From NCBI RefSeq assembly GCF_016406305.1, contig NZ_CP066369.1, positions 1,692,501 through 1,756,500 of the forward strand: a stretch of DNA of 64,000 nt, written 5' to 3'. Of this stretch, positions 52,759 through 60,912 are shown in pieces; the stretch's first letter is position 1, and the number at the start of each line of letters is the position of its first letter. The DNA comes from Shewanella putrefaciens. GTDB taxonomy: Bacteria; Pseudomonadota; Gammaproteobacteria; Enterobacterales; Shewanellaceae. Both the position numbers and the translations under genes were made by a program. The notes under the pieces were generated by a model. It was not told where the DNA came from. It saw nothing but the letters and a program-made list of their open reading frames with translations, and made no database searches.

Positions 52759-52772
52759 ATGATCTGGATCAT
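52759..52772 (+). promoter_or_regulatory. FNR/EtrA-type box upstream of nrdDG
   Basis: ATGAT-CTGG-ATCAT matches the FNR consensus TTGAT-N4-ATCAA in 8 of 10 fixed bases, and is itself palindromic. It lies about 110 bases before the anaerobic reductase gene, a sensible place for activation without oxygen. Confidence 0.6.
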
Positions 52773-52800
52773 GGAAGTTTCAACACCGATATCGCTTAAT

Positions 52801-52847
52801 GCTCTACATATTGTGTTTATTGATTATCAAATCACTATATGTAGTGT
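52801..52847 (+). promoter_or_regulatory. Tandem NrdR boxes upstream of nrdDG
   Basis: Box 1 (52801-52816) GCTCTACATATTGTGT and box 2 (52832-52847) TCACTATATGTAGTGT match the NrdR consensus ACACWATATATWGTGT in 13 and 14 of 16 bases. Their starts are 31 bases apart, three helix turns, the standard NrdR pair spacing. NrdR represses ribonucleotide reductase genes when dATP is high. Confidence 0.88.
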
Positions 52848-52879
52848 TAATTTTAATCGAGATGGAGAGGAACTGAACA

Positions 52880-54997
52880 ATGCCAGTCGTGATTAAGCGG
52901 GATGGTTGCCGCACGCCTTTTGATGAGACAAGGATAAGAGATGCAGTTATCGCCGCTGCAAACTCAGTTGGGATAGAGGATGCCGACTATGCCGCCACCG
53001 TGGCCGCTTGTGTCAGTCAACGGGTGGCATCTTTAGCCGAAGTCGATATCCACCATTTGCAAGATGCCGTTGAAAATCTGTTGATGGAGGGACCCTATAA
53101 GTCATTGGCTCGGGTGTATATTGAGTATCGCCATGATAGGGATATTTGCCGTGAAGCCACCAGTAAACTGAATTTAGAAATTCGTGGTCTGGTTGAGCAA
53201 AGCAATGCCGCGCTGCTGAATGAAAATGCCAATAAAGACTCGAAAGTTATCCCGACCCAGCGGGATTTACTCGCGGGGATTGTGGCTAAACATTATGCCA
53301 AGAGCCATATTTTGCCAAAGGATGTCGTGGTCGCCCATGAAGTGGGGGAAATCCACTACCACGATTTAGATTATTCGCCATTCTTCCCCATGTTTAACTG
53401 TATGCTGATTGATCTGGCTGGCATGCTAACCCACGGTTTTAAAATGGGTAATGCCGAGATTGAAACACCCAAATCGATCTCAACGGCAACCGCGGTCACC
53501 GCTCAAATCATCGCCCAAGTGGCCAGCCATATCTATGGCGGTACAACCATCAATCGAATCGATGAAGTGTTAGCGCCCTTTGTGGCAAAGAGCTATGACA
53601 AACACTATCAAGTGGCATTGAACTGGCAGATTAAAGATGCCAAGGCTTTTGCTACGGCGCAAACCGAAAAAGAATGCCACGATGCTTTTCAGTCACTCGA
53701 GTATGAAGTCAATACCTTGCACACGGCTAACGGTCAAACCCCCTTCGTTACCTTTGGTTTTGGTTTAGGCACTTCGTGGGAGTCACGCCTGATTCAGCAA
53801 TCTATGCTCAAAGTGCGCATGGCAGGCCTAGGAAAAAACCGTAAAACCGCGGTCTTCCCCAAATTGGTGTTTGCCATTCGAGATGGTATTAACCATAAGG
53901 CGGGCGATTGCAACTACGATGTCAAACAAATGGCTTTGAAATGTGCGAGCATGCGGATGTATCCCGACATTTTAAACTACGAGCAGGTTGAAAAGGTCAC
54001 TGGCTCATTCAAAACGCCCATGGGATGCCGTAGCTTTTTAGGCACCTATAAAGAAAATGGTGAGTTGGTCCATGAAGGGCGTAATAACCTCGGGGTGGTG
54101 AGCCTTAACCTGCCGCGTATTGCCCTAGAGGCCAAGGGGAATGAAGTCGAATTTTACCGCATTCTCGATGACCGTCTAGCCCTTGCCCGCAGGGCTTTGG
54201 ATACCCGTATTGAACGTTTGAACGGCGTTAAAGCCCGTGTGGCCCCGATTCTTTATATGGAAGGTGCCTGTGGCGTGCGTTTACGTGCCGATGACGACAT
54301 AGCGCAGATATTCAAAAATGGCCGCGCGTCTATCTCATTAGGCTATATAGGGTTGCATGAAACCATCAATGCGCTCTATGGCACAGAACTCCATGTTTTT
54401 GATAATGCAGCACTGCGTGAAAAAGCCGTGGCAATCGTGGCCTATTTAAAAGCGGCAACCGAGGCGTGGAAGAACGAGACTGGTTATGGGTTTAGTTTAT
54501 ACAGCACGCCAAGCGAGAGCCTGTGCAGCCGTTTCTGTAAACTCGATGCAAAACAATTTGGTGTCGTAGCAGGCGTCACGGATAAGGGATATTACACCAA
54601 TAGCTTCCATTTGGACGTTGAAAAGCATGTTAATCCCTATGATAAGATTGATTTTGAACAACCTTATCCCGCCATCGCCAATGGTGGTTTTATCTGCTAC
54701 GGCGAATATCCTAATATGCAGCATAACCTAGAGGCGTTGGAAAATGTCTGGGATTACAGCTATAGCCGCGTGCCTTATTACGGTACCAATACGCCGATAG
54801 ATGAATGTTATGACTGTGGTTTTACAGGGGAATTTAGCTGCACGAGTAAAGGTTTTACCTGTCCTAAATGCGGTAACCACGAACCGAGCCGAGTGTCGGT
54901 GACCCGCCGAGTCTGTGGCTATTTAGGTAGCCCAGATGCCCGGCCATTTAACCACGGCAAGCAAGAAGAAGTGAAGCGCAGGATCAAGCACTTGTAA
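52880..54997 (+). CDS. nrdD: Anaerobic ribonucleoside-triphosphate reductase
   Basis: 705 residues. The N-terminal ATP cone (VIKRDGCRTPFDETRIRDAVIAAANSVG) gives allosteric control. The catalytic barrel ends with the zinc site CYDCGFTGEFSC...CPKCG and the glycyl radical motif RRVCGYLGSPDARPFNHGK, where Gly680 carries the radical. It makes deoxynucleotides from NTPs without oxygen. NrdR boxes and an FNR-type box lie just upstream; nrdG follows after a 113-base gap with a hairpin. Confidence 0.96.
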   Translation: MPVVIKRDGCRTPFDETRIRDAVIAAANSVGIEDADYAATVAACVSQRVASLAEVDIHHLQDAVENLLMEGPYKSLARVYIEYRHDRDICREATSKLNLEIRGLVEQSNAALLNENANKDSKVIPTQRDLLAGIVAKHYAKSHILPKDVVVAHEVGEIHYHDLDYSPFFPMFNCMLIDLAGMLTHGFKMGNAEIETPKSISTATAVTAQIIAQVASHIYGGTTINRIDEVLAPFVAKSYDKHYQVALNWQIKDAKAFATAQTEKECHDAFQSLEYEVNTLHTANGQTPFVTFGFGLGTSWESRLIQQSMLKVRMAGLGKNRKTAVFPKLVFAIRDGINHKAGDCNYDVKQMALKCASMRMYPDILNYEQVEKVTGSFKTPMGCRSFLGTYKENGELVHEGRNNLGVVSLNLPRIALEAKGNEVEFYRILDDRLALARRALDTRIERLNGVKARVAPILYMEGACGVRLRADDDIAQIFKNGRASISLGYIGLHETINALYGTELHVFDNAALREKAVAIVAYLKAATEAWKNETGYGFSLYSTPSESLCSRFCKLDAKQFGVVAGVTDKGYYTNSFHLDVEKHVNPYDKIDFEQPYPAIANGGFICYGEYPNMQHNLEALENVWDYSYSRVPYYGTNTPIDECYDCGFTGEFSCTSKGFTCPKCGNHEPSRVSVTRRVCGYLGSPDARPFNHGKQEEVKRRIKHL

Positions 54998-55034
54998 CAC
55001 TTCTGAATCATTTCATCTAGTACACTGACCTTGA

Positions 55035-55061
55035 GGCGCAGCGGGTACACCTTGCTGCGCC
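55035..55061 (+). terminator. Hairpin between nrdD and nrdG
   Basis: GGCGCAGC / GCTGCGCC with an 11-base loop, followed shortly by TTTT. It may partly stop transcription so that less nrdG than nrdD is made. Confidence 0.45.
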
Positions 55062-55110
55062 GCATGTTTTAGCCGACTTAGGATCGGGCGGCTCATCGGG
55101 AACTGACATT

Positions 55111-55572
55111 ATGAATTATCACCAATATTATCCCATCGATGTGGTCAACGGCCCCGGAACCCGTGCAACCTTGTTTGTCTCGGGTTGTGAGCACCAGTGC
55201 CGTGGTTGCTATAATCAAAGCACTTGGGATGTGCGCTCTGGGCATCTGTTTGATCAAGCAATGGAAGATAGAATTATTGCCGATCTTAAGGATACGCGCA
55301 TTGTGCGCCGTGGTCTGTCACTCTCTGGCGGCGATCCACTGCTACCTGCCAATGTCGAGGCCATTCTGGCGCTGGTTAAGCGGGTAAAAATAGCCTGTCC
55401 CGAGAAAGATATCTGGCTGTGGACGGGTTATGTACTTGATGAGCTCACCGACTTACAAAAAGTCGTACTTGAGTATATTGATGTGCTGGTGGATGGAAAA
55501 TTCGAGCAAAGCTTAGCGGACCCAAGTTTGGCTTTCCGTGGTAGCAGCAATCAGAAAATACGTTTGTTATAA
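55111..55572 (+). CDS. nrdG: Anaerobic ribonucleotide reductase activating protein
   Basis: A 153-residue radical SAM enzyme. The cluster motif is CEHQCRGCYN (C-x3-C-x2-C) after LFVSGC, and SLSGGDPLLPANVEAIL is the SAM-binding GGD. It makes the glycyl radical on NrdD. In operon with nrdD. The length agrees with E. coli NrdG (154). Confidence 0.95.
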   Translation: MNYHQYYPIDVVNGPGTRATLFVSGCEHQCRGCYNQSTWDVRSGHLFDQAMEDRIIADLKDTRIVRRGLSLSGGDPLLPANVEAILALVKRVKIACPEKDIWLWTGYVLDELTDLQKVVLEYIDVLVDGKFEQSLADPSLAFRGSSNQKIRLL

Positions 55573-55599
55573 AAGCGGTAACGAGGATCGACAACTTGC

Positions 55600-55608
55600 T
55601 GTTATAAT
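55600..55608 (+). promoter_or_regulatory. Extended -10 promoter upstream of yibL
   Basis: TGTTATAAT, a TGn extension plus consensus TATAAT, lies about 80 bases before the yibL ATG. Confidence 0.5.
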
Positions 55609-55686
55609 CCCAAACCTTGACACAGATGCTAGCACTAACAGGCGAAGATATTACTGTGGCTAACTTAGGTAAATTAAGGTAAGAGA

Positions 55687-56043
55687 ATGAATTTAAAGCA
55701 AGAACTGCAGCAGCTAAACGATAAATTAGATAAATTTCGTCGTAAACTTGCTGCGGCAGAGCAAAGGGGCGATGATGCGATTATTGCCCAGTTTAAACGC
55801 GAAATCGCCGCGGTCACTAAGCAAATTAACAGTGTGAAGGGTCAGCAGACGCGCCTATTAAATAAACAGGGCAGCGATATCCAACATTTGCCCTTTCACC
55901 GTGCACTGACGAAAGCCGAGCAAGCCGATATGGGCCAACTGAAAAAATCAGTTAAAGGTTTAGTCGTGGTTCACCCTATGACAGCTTTAGGGCGTGAAAT
56001 GGGACTGACTGAAGTGACCGGTTACGCACCTGCAAAGTTTTAA
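55687..56043 (+). CDS. yibL: YibL family ribosome-associated protein
   Basis: 118 residues. A charged coiled coil at the N-terminus is followed by the highly conserved block HRALTKAEQADMGQLKKSVKGLVVVHPMTALGREMGLTEVTGYAPAKF, which is nearly the same as in E. coli YibL. Associated with ribosomes in proteome studies; role not defined. AGGTAAGAG precedes the ATG. Confidence 0.92.
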   Translation: MNLKQELQQLNDKLDKFRRKLAAAEQRGDDAIIAQFKREIAAVTKQINSVKGQQTRLLNKQGSDIQHLPFHRALTKAEQADMGQLKKSVKGLVVVHPMTALGREMGLTEVTGYAPAKF

Positions 56044-56252
56044 CCTGAATCAAGGTTTACTCGGCGCAGCTGAGCATCAAGGGATTGGCAGCATAGCTTC
56101 GAATATCGATGCTGTGTTTGCGGCCCCAAATAGACTAAAAGTCGCTGGGATGCGTCAATATTGCGATTGAGTACTAGGTATTCTAGTTGGGGTTGATTCA
56201 ACCACAACAGTTTTCCTGATGGTGTAAAACGCTTTAGAATAGGGCGCTTCAT
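56040..56252 (-). CDS. Small hypothetical protein
   Basis: A 70-residue open frame, not recognised, convergent with yibL and overlapping its stop. It begins MKRPILKRFTPSGKLLWLNQPQ and is basic, with two adjacent cysteines (KLCCQS). No good ribosome binding site precedes the ATG. It fills the only space between yibL and ribA, so it may be real, but a chance open frame is also possible. Confidence 0.4.
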   Translation of the reverse strand: MKRPILKRFTPSGKLLWLNQPQLEYLVLNRNIDASQRLLVYLGPQTQHRYSKLCCQSLDAQLRRVNLDSG

Positions 56253-56333
56253 TGGCTAAGTGCCTAATTACGGTTTTGTTTTTATGGATGTTCCCTCGTC
56301 TCATGGAATGAGAGTTGTCGTTAAGGTTAAGTC

Positions 56334-56960
56334 ATGTCGATAAAATATGTCGCGACGTCAAAGTTACCCACTCCTTGGGGTGTGTTTGCCATGCATGGTT
56401 TTGAAGATACTGAAACTGGCAAAGAGCATGTTGCACTCACGTTTGGAACTCTCAGTGCGGATGAGCCGGTATTAGGCCGTATTCATTCAGAATGTTTAAC
56501 CGGTGATGCCCTATTTAGCCTACGTTGTGACTGTGGTTTTCAGTTACAGACTGCGATGCAAAATGTTGCTGAGACAGGCAGCGGTTTTATTCTGTATCTG
56601 CGCCAAGAGGGGCGGGGCATTGGTTTATTAAATAAGATCCGTGCCTACGAGTTGCAGGATAAAGGGGCTAATACGGTCGAAGCCAACGAACAGTTAGGTT
56701 TCCCTGCTGATATGCGTAAATACGATATGATTAAGCCTATGCTTGAACAGATCGGCGTGAAGCATGTGCGTTTGATGACTAATAATCCGCGTAAAGTCAA
56801 AGCGATGAAAGATCTTGGTATTGAAGTGGTTGAGCGTGTGCCATTACAAGTGGGTAAAAATCGCTATAATGAAGCCTATTTAAAGACTAAGTCTACCGAG
56901 CTTGGGCATATGATGTCTGAACACCATTTTATGGATGAAGATGAGTCGCCTTTAAGCTGA
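56334..56960 (+). CDS. ribA: GTP cyclohydrolase II
   Basis: 208 residues. The zinc site is [15 protein letters not shown], and [22 protein letters not shown] supplies the catalytic loop; it ends in [11 protein letters not shown]. It opens GTP to start riboflavin synthesis. Single-domain form, not fused to RibB. A small palindrome (TCTCAT-GGA-ATGAGA, 56299-56313) lies in the leader. I see no FMN riboswitch before it. Confidence 0.95.
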   Translation: MSIKYVATSKLPTPWGVFAMHGFEDTETGKEHVALTFGTLSADEPVLGRIHSECLTGDALFSLRCDCGFQLQTAMQNVAETGSGFILYLRQEGRGIGLLNKIRAYELQDKGANTVEANEQLGFPADMRKYDMIKPMLEQIGVKHVRLMTNNPRKVKAMKDLGIEVVERVPLQVGKNRYNEAYLKTKSTELGHMMSEHHFMDEDESPLS

Positions 56961-57005
56961 AAAGTCTACCGTTTAAGTGCTGAACATCAGGACTGTTAGA
57001 ACAAA

Positions 57006-57932
57006 TTGAGCTATTTTTTCAATCGGCTATTATTCACTGTTTTATCTGTGCCTACGCTGTGTATCGGCGTTATTGCTTCTATGGTTGCGTGGGCACAGGT
57101 TGTTTCTGCTGCCCCCCTTATATCGAGTCAATCATCGACGGATCCTTTGGCAACAACATCCGTTGATTCTCCCATCGATGCTAAGAACAATCCCAATTCT
57201 GCCTATGCCTTTGGCAGTTACCTTGGCACTGGGGTTTATCGCGCCGCAGAACAGAATGCGACCGTTGTCAGTATTCCTTTAACCTTTGATTTGCAAAAAG
57301 ATAAAGACAGCCGCACTTGGCTGCGTATTCCCTTATCCTTTGGTTTTTTTGACTACTTAGCCCGGGACTTAACCGAAGGAGAATTACCTTCTTCGGTGGG
57401 CACTATGACGGTGACCCCCGGTGTGGAGCATCATTGGCAGGGGAGTGAGAATACCCGCATGGAAGCCTATTTTGACCTCGGGTTTGGCACTAATTTTAAT
57501 ACCAGTGAAAATGTGGCGATCTTCGCCTCGGGCGTGAGTAGCCTGTACGACTTTACGTTTGCGGGGGAAGAAAGCGTTTGGGTGTCTCGCTTACACTTTG
57601 CGGGCTACAGTGAGCGGATTGGCACCTTAACGGATCAATTTGCGGTGTTGCAAAGTGGCGTGGATATCGGACTCTCACCGCGCTGGCAATGGTGGAACGT
57701 TCAGGTCCAACCGAGGATTTTTGCCATAGGGTATTGGTATTTTAATGAGCTGAACTTTAGCAGTAATGCCGAGGAAGATACGTTAGTCTCTGGCAGCTAT
57801 GAAATAGGTGCTACGCTTGCGTTCTCAAAGCCTTTGGGGGGCGATTTACTCGGCGTTGATCGCATCGGGCTCAGTTACCGTACTGGTGATGGGTTAGATA
57901 TCTGGCGATTGGTGTTTAGCTTCCCGATTTAG
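57006..57932 (+). CDS. Outer-membrane beta-barrel protein, possibly the solitary autotransporter-barrel family
   Basis: 308 residues from a TTG start, which yields a proper signal peptide (LLFTVLSVPTLCIGVIASMVAWA...VSAAP); the next ATG (57081) would cut into it. The mature part is a series of amphipathic beta strands (WLRIPLSFGFFDYL, MEAYFDLGFGTNFN, QVQPRIFAIGYWYF) ending in an aromatic strand (WRLVFSFPI) as barrel proteins do. The pattern resembles solitary autotransporter-like barrel domains of Shewanella and Vibrio, without a passenger. Function unknown. Confidence 0.7.
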   Translation: MSYFFNRLLFTVLSVPTLCIGVIASMVAWAQVVSAAPLISSQSSTDPLATTSVDSPIDAKNNPNSAYAFGSYLGTGVYRAAEQNATVVSIPLTFDLQKDKDSRTWLRIPLSFGFFDYLARDLTEGELPSSVGTMTVTPGVEHHWQGSENTRMEAYFDLGFGTNFNTSENVAIFASGVSSLYDFTFAGEESVWVSRLHFAGYSERIGTLTDQFAVLQSGVDIGLSPRWQWWNVQVQPRIFAIGYWYFNELNFSSNAEEDTLVSGSYEIGATLAFSKPLGGDLLGVDRIGLSYRTGDGLDIWRLVFSFPI

Positions 57933-57954
57933 CCGTAAATGTATTCAGCCTTCA

Positions 57955-57983
57955 GCCCCTGCAAAGGTTCAGGGGCAACTTTT
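57955..57983 (+). terminator. Terminator after the barrel protein gene
   Basis: GCCCCTG / CAGGGGC with an 8-base loop, followed by AACTTTT. Confidence 0.6.
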
Positions 57984-57993
57984 AAGGCGCAAT

Positions 57994-58049
57994 TCTCAAT
58001 AAACTCCTCTCAACAAATCCTTCTCAACAAACCCTTTACAACAAGGAGG
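57994..58049. repeat. Tandem 14-base repeat, four units
   Basis: Units TCTCAATAAACTCC, TCTCAACAAATCCT, TCTCAACAAACCCT and the diverged TTACAACAAGGAGG follow without gaps in the intergenic region. It ends at a GGAGGCCTCC palindrome. Confidence 0.7.
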
Positions 58050-58088
58050 CCTCCTCAAGGGGCGAATTCTCAACGCTCGGTGATGTCA

Positions 58089-58541
58089 CTATCCCGCTGA
58101 CTCTTGGGCATCGCGCATTTTTTTATCCATTAAGACCGCTATTTGATTGCTGAGCAACATGATCTGCTCTTGGATCAACTTACGTTGCTGCTCTGCCGTC
58201 TTTGAGTTATCGCCTGCAAGTTTTGTGAGCATTTCTTGGAGCGCCTTTATTTGCTCTTTTATGCGTTCAATTTGTTCATCGATAAGCGATGTGGGTTCTT
58301 CTGCATCGGCGCTTTCGGCTTGTTGTTTTTTCTCTGCGTTACTGCTTCGCAATGCTGCACCCACTTCCGTTGCTAGAGCTGCGCGCCCAGCATCGGATAT
58401 TGACACACTTGCTTGAGTGTCATCGCTTTGGGGATCCGCTGTCGCGGTTGAGGTTGCCGTTTGAGTGGGAGCAATAAAGGCGTTTGAGACGGATTTAAAT
58501 GCCGAACTATTGGCTGCGATGTTTAATCCATTAATGTTCAT
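58089..58541 (-). CDS. FlxA-like coiled-coil protein
   Basis: 150 residues. A disordered N-terminus with MNINGLNIAANSSAF and QASVSISDAGRAALATEVG, then a coiled coil (LIDEQIERIKEQIKALQEMLTKLAGDNSKTAEQQRKLIQEQIMLLSNQIAVL), the FlxA-like family pattern of Gln/Leu heptads. FlxA in E. coli is expressed with the flagellar class 3 genes, but its role is unknown. No flagellar genes lie nearby. GGGAT ribosome binding site before the ATG. Confidence 0.7.
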   Translation of the reverse strand: MNINGLNIAANSSAFKSVSNAFIAPTQTATSTATADPQSDDTQASVSISDAGRAALATEVGAALRSSNAEKKQQAESADAEEPTSLIDEQIERIKEQIKALQEMLTKLAGDNSKTAEQQRKLIQEQIMLLSNQIAVLMDKKMRDAQESAG

Positions 58542-58718
58542 CGGATATCCCTTATAACGCTTGATGTATAGAATTTAACCTATATCGGCGGCGGTCCAAA
58601 AAACTCGAGTCGATTAACCCATAAATTGCCGGCAATGGGCTATCGTTGGGGTGTTGTGTGTCCAGCCCTTTGTTGTCTAAAGGGCTGTGTTAGGCGGTGC
58701 TGTCTGTGTGAGGAGACG

Positions 58719-59141
58719 TTAGTCCCGCGTTCCCCAAATATGACTGTTGACATTGCCATCAGTGGCAGTCGGCTCCGTCCCTTTGCTCGGCTTTTTACTC
58801 TGAGCAGGGTTACTCTGCGTAGAGGAGCTCGGCGTTTTATTCGAAGCCATGGTTTTAGGGGGAGTAGTCTTAGCCCTGTGGGGCGCTGAATTACTCGCCT
58901 CTGATTTAATCGGTAGAGGGAGTTTATTGGCTTTTAAGTACAAATATTCCACTTTTTCCCTTGCCCAGTCGGTTTTTCTTAGGAAACGTAGGCTCGATTT
59001 AATGCTGGGATCATGGGTAAAACAACGGATTTTGATCCGTTCACCCAATTCTTCCCAGCCATAACGCTCGACGAGGTCGGTGATAATGGTTTCTAATTTA
59101 ATACCATGCAGTGGATTATTGGCTTGAGTCATATTTTGCAT
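58719..59141 (-). CDS. VF530 family DNA-binding protein (DUF2132)
   Basis: 140 residues. The N-terminal 70 residues are the VF530 domain ([62 protein letters not shown]), a fold known to bind double-stranded DNA. The C-terminal half is a Pro/Ser/Thr/Lys-rich tail, probably disordered and basic. ATGs at 59141 and 59132 are both possible starts. Single-gene unit. Confidence 0.85.
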   Translation of the reverse strand: MQNMTQANNPLHGIKLETIITDLVERYGWEELGERIKIRCFTHDPSIKSSLRFLRKTDWAREKVEYLYLKANKLPLPIKSEASNSAPHRAKTTPPKTMASNKTPSSSTQSNPAQSKKPSKGTEPTATDGNVNSHIWGTRD

Positions 59142-59206
59142 ATTGCAGTGAACTATGGCGGGATTATAGCAGTTTAGTGGCTGAAGTTAGAGCCTATTTA
59201 TGGCCA

Positions 59207-59239
59207 TAAAAAAACAGGCACTATTGAAAGTGCCTGTTT
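59207..59239 (-). terminator. Terminator of the CstA-family gene
   Basis: On the minus strand AAACAGGCAC / GTGCCTGTTT closes a short loop and is followed by TTTTTT. Confidence 0.85.
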
Positions 59240-59273
59240 GGGAGCATTTGCTTAGACTAAGCTTGTTAGACGC

Positions 59274-60722
59274 TTATGCTTCGTCGGGTAACTCCGCATC
59301 GCTATCGACTTCGCCTTTACCTTTGGTTTTTACAATCAAAAGTCCTGTAATCACTAAGGTAGAGATTAGACCTGCAATGGTAGATAAGGTCATAGGTAAG
59401 CCAGCACCTAAGGTTGCAGAGTTGAGCAAGAAGGTGATGACGACTGTGGTCATAAACATGGCTGGAATAGTACAAATCCAGTGCAGTTTATTATGGCGTA
59501 GCAGATAGGCTGAAGCTGTCCACAGCATAAGTACTGCAGTCGCTTGGTTCGCCACACCGAAATAGCGCCAAATCACCCCAAAATCGACTTGAGTCAGCAG
59601 ACCACCAATCACAAACAAAGGTATCGCAAGCACTAAGCGCTTAGGTAAGGCCACCTGTGGCATTTTAAAGAATTCAGCCAAAATCAGACGGGCGGAGCGG
59701 AAGGCGGTATCACCTGAAGTAATAGGCAGGATAATCACCCCTAGGATAGCCATAAAGCCACCGACAGCGCCTAACAAGCCAGTAGAAGCCTCATATACGA
59801 CGTTAGCAGGGTTGCCTGACATACCTGCGCTAAGGCCTTCAACGCCGCCGAAGTAAGAAAGCGCAATCGCACACCAAAGCAGTGCAATAATACCCTCACC
59901 AATCATGGCACCGAAGAACACAAAGCGGCCATTCGTTTCATTTTCAACACAACGTGCCATTAATGGAGATTGGGTTGCATGGAAGCCTGAAACGGCACCA
60001 CAAGCGATGGTGATAAATAATGCCGGCCAAAGTGGCATGTCATTTGGATTTAAATTCTGGAAGAAATCGCCAGCTTGTACATTGGGCAGTAAGGTATGCT
60101 CGCTCGACAGAATAATGGCGAAGGCCAGACCAAAGGACATAAAGAACAGCAGGGCGCCAAAAAATGGGTAGAGTCGACCGATAATTTTATCGACAGGTAC
60201 CACAGTCGCGATCAGATAATAAACGAAGATAATACCCACAAAAATGCTGACATCCCAGCCAGTCAGTTTGCCAAGCAGGCCCGCTGGTGCCGAAATAAAC
60301 ACCACGCCTACGAGCAGTAGTAATATGATCGCAAACACATTCATAAAGTGTTTTGCACTCTTACCTAGGTATTTCCCCGCGAGGTTAGGCACAGATTGGC
60401 CACCGTTACGAACGGATAACATGCCCGAGAAATAATCGTGAACCGCACCTGCGAAAATACAACCGATCACAATCCACAGCATAGCTGCAGGACCATAGAG
60501 AGCACCGAGGATTGGACCAAAAATTGGGCCGACGCCAGCGATGTTAAGTAATTGGATTAAATAGACTTTACCCTTTGACATCGGCACGTAGTCGACGCCG
60601 TCCGTTTGGGTGTAAGCCGGTGTTTGACGTTTAGCGTTAATGCCGAAGACTTTTTCGACAAAGGCGCCATAGATAAAATAGCCGCCGATCAGAAGACCGA
60701 CGCAGAGCAGGAACCACATCAT
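59274..60722 (-). CDS. CstA family transporter, short form (probable pyruvate or peptide uptake)
   Basis: A 482-residue membrane protein of the carbon-starvation CstA family, with about 12 helices. Family motifs are DGVDYVPMSKGKVYLIQLLNIAGVGPIFGPILGALYGPAAMLWIVIGCIFAGAVHDYFSGMLSVRNGG and FHATQSPLMARCVENE. E. coli CstA and BtsT are about 700 residues, so this is a short variant. It lies downstream of btsS-btsR on the same strand, and E. coli BtsSR controls the CstA-family pyruvate transporter BtsT, so pyruvate uptake is my best guess. Confidence 0.88.
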   Translation of the reverse strand: MMWFLLCVGLLIGGYFIYGAFVEKVFGINAKRQTPAYTQTDGVDYVPMSKGKVYLIQLLNIAGVGPIFGPILGALYGPAAMLWIVIGCIFAGAVHDYFSGMLSVRNGGQSVPNLAGKYLGKSAKHFMNVFAIILLLLVGVVFISAPAGLLGKLTGWDVSIFVGIIFVYYLIATVVPVDKIIGRLYPFFGALLFFMSFGLAFAIILSSEHTLLPNVQAGDFFQNLNPNDMPLWPALFITIACGAVSGFHATQSPLMARCVENETNGRFVFFGAMIGEGIIALLWCAIALSYFGGVEGLSAGMSGNPANVVYEASTGLLGAVGGFMAILGVIILPITSGDTAFRSARLILAEFFKMPQVALPKRLVLAIPLFVIGGLLTQVDFGVIWRYFGVANQATAVLMLWTASAYLLRHNKLHWICTIPAMFMTTVVITFLLNSATLGAGLPMTLSTIAGLISTLVITGLLIVKTKGKGEVDSDAELPDEA

Positions 60723-60754
60723 ATTGTTATCTCCCCATTTGAGTTGAGCAGAGT

Positions 60755-60771
60755 GTAAACAAGTTGTTTAC
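60755..60771. repeat. Perfect palindrome in the CstA-family gene leader
   Basis: GTAAACAA-G-TTGTTTAC, 17 bases, lies 33 bases before the ATG. It looks like an operator of a dimeric repressor; the protein is unknown. Confidence 0.55.
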
Positions 60772-60832
60772 CTAAAACAGGGGGATTTGGTTAAGAGGTC
60801 GATAATGCAGCGTCAGCGGCAATAGGATGGCG

Positions 60833-60883
60833 TGAGCGGTTACATACGTATGTCTTACACAAGTAAGCATCGCCCTAAGCGGT
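60833..60883 (-). promoter_or_regulatory. Candidate BtsR-binding direct repeats upstream of the CstA-family gene
   Basis: Minus-strand ACCGCTTA (60876-60883) and ACCGCTCA (60833-60840) both fit the motif ACC(G/A)CT(C/T)A known for BtsR at the E. coli btsT promoter. Starts are 43 bases apart, about four helix turns, where E. coli has two turns. A perfect 12-base palindrome (ACATACGTATGT, 60842-60853) lies between them. Confidence 0.65.
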
Positions 60884-60912
60884 GTTCTGGTGCGGTTAAG
60901 TAGTTAAAATAG

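Noticed and set aside
52820-52834. TTGATTATCAAATCA as an FNR site near nrdD
   Set aside because: The half-sites do not fall at the four-base spacing of FNR boxes; the site at 52759-52772 fits better.
56253-56333. FMN riboswitch upstream of ribA
   Set aside because: The leader is too short and has no conserved RFN element, only a small 15-base palindrome.
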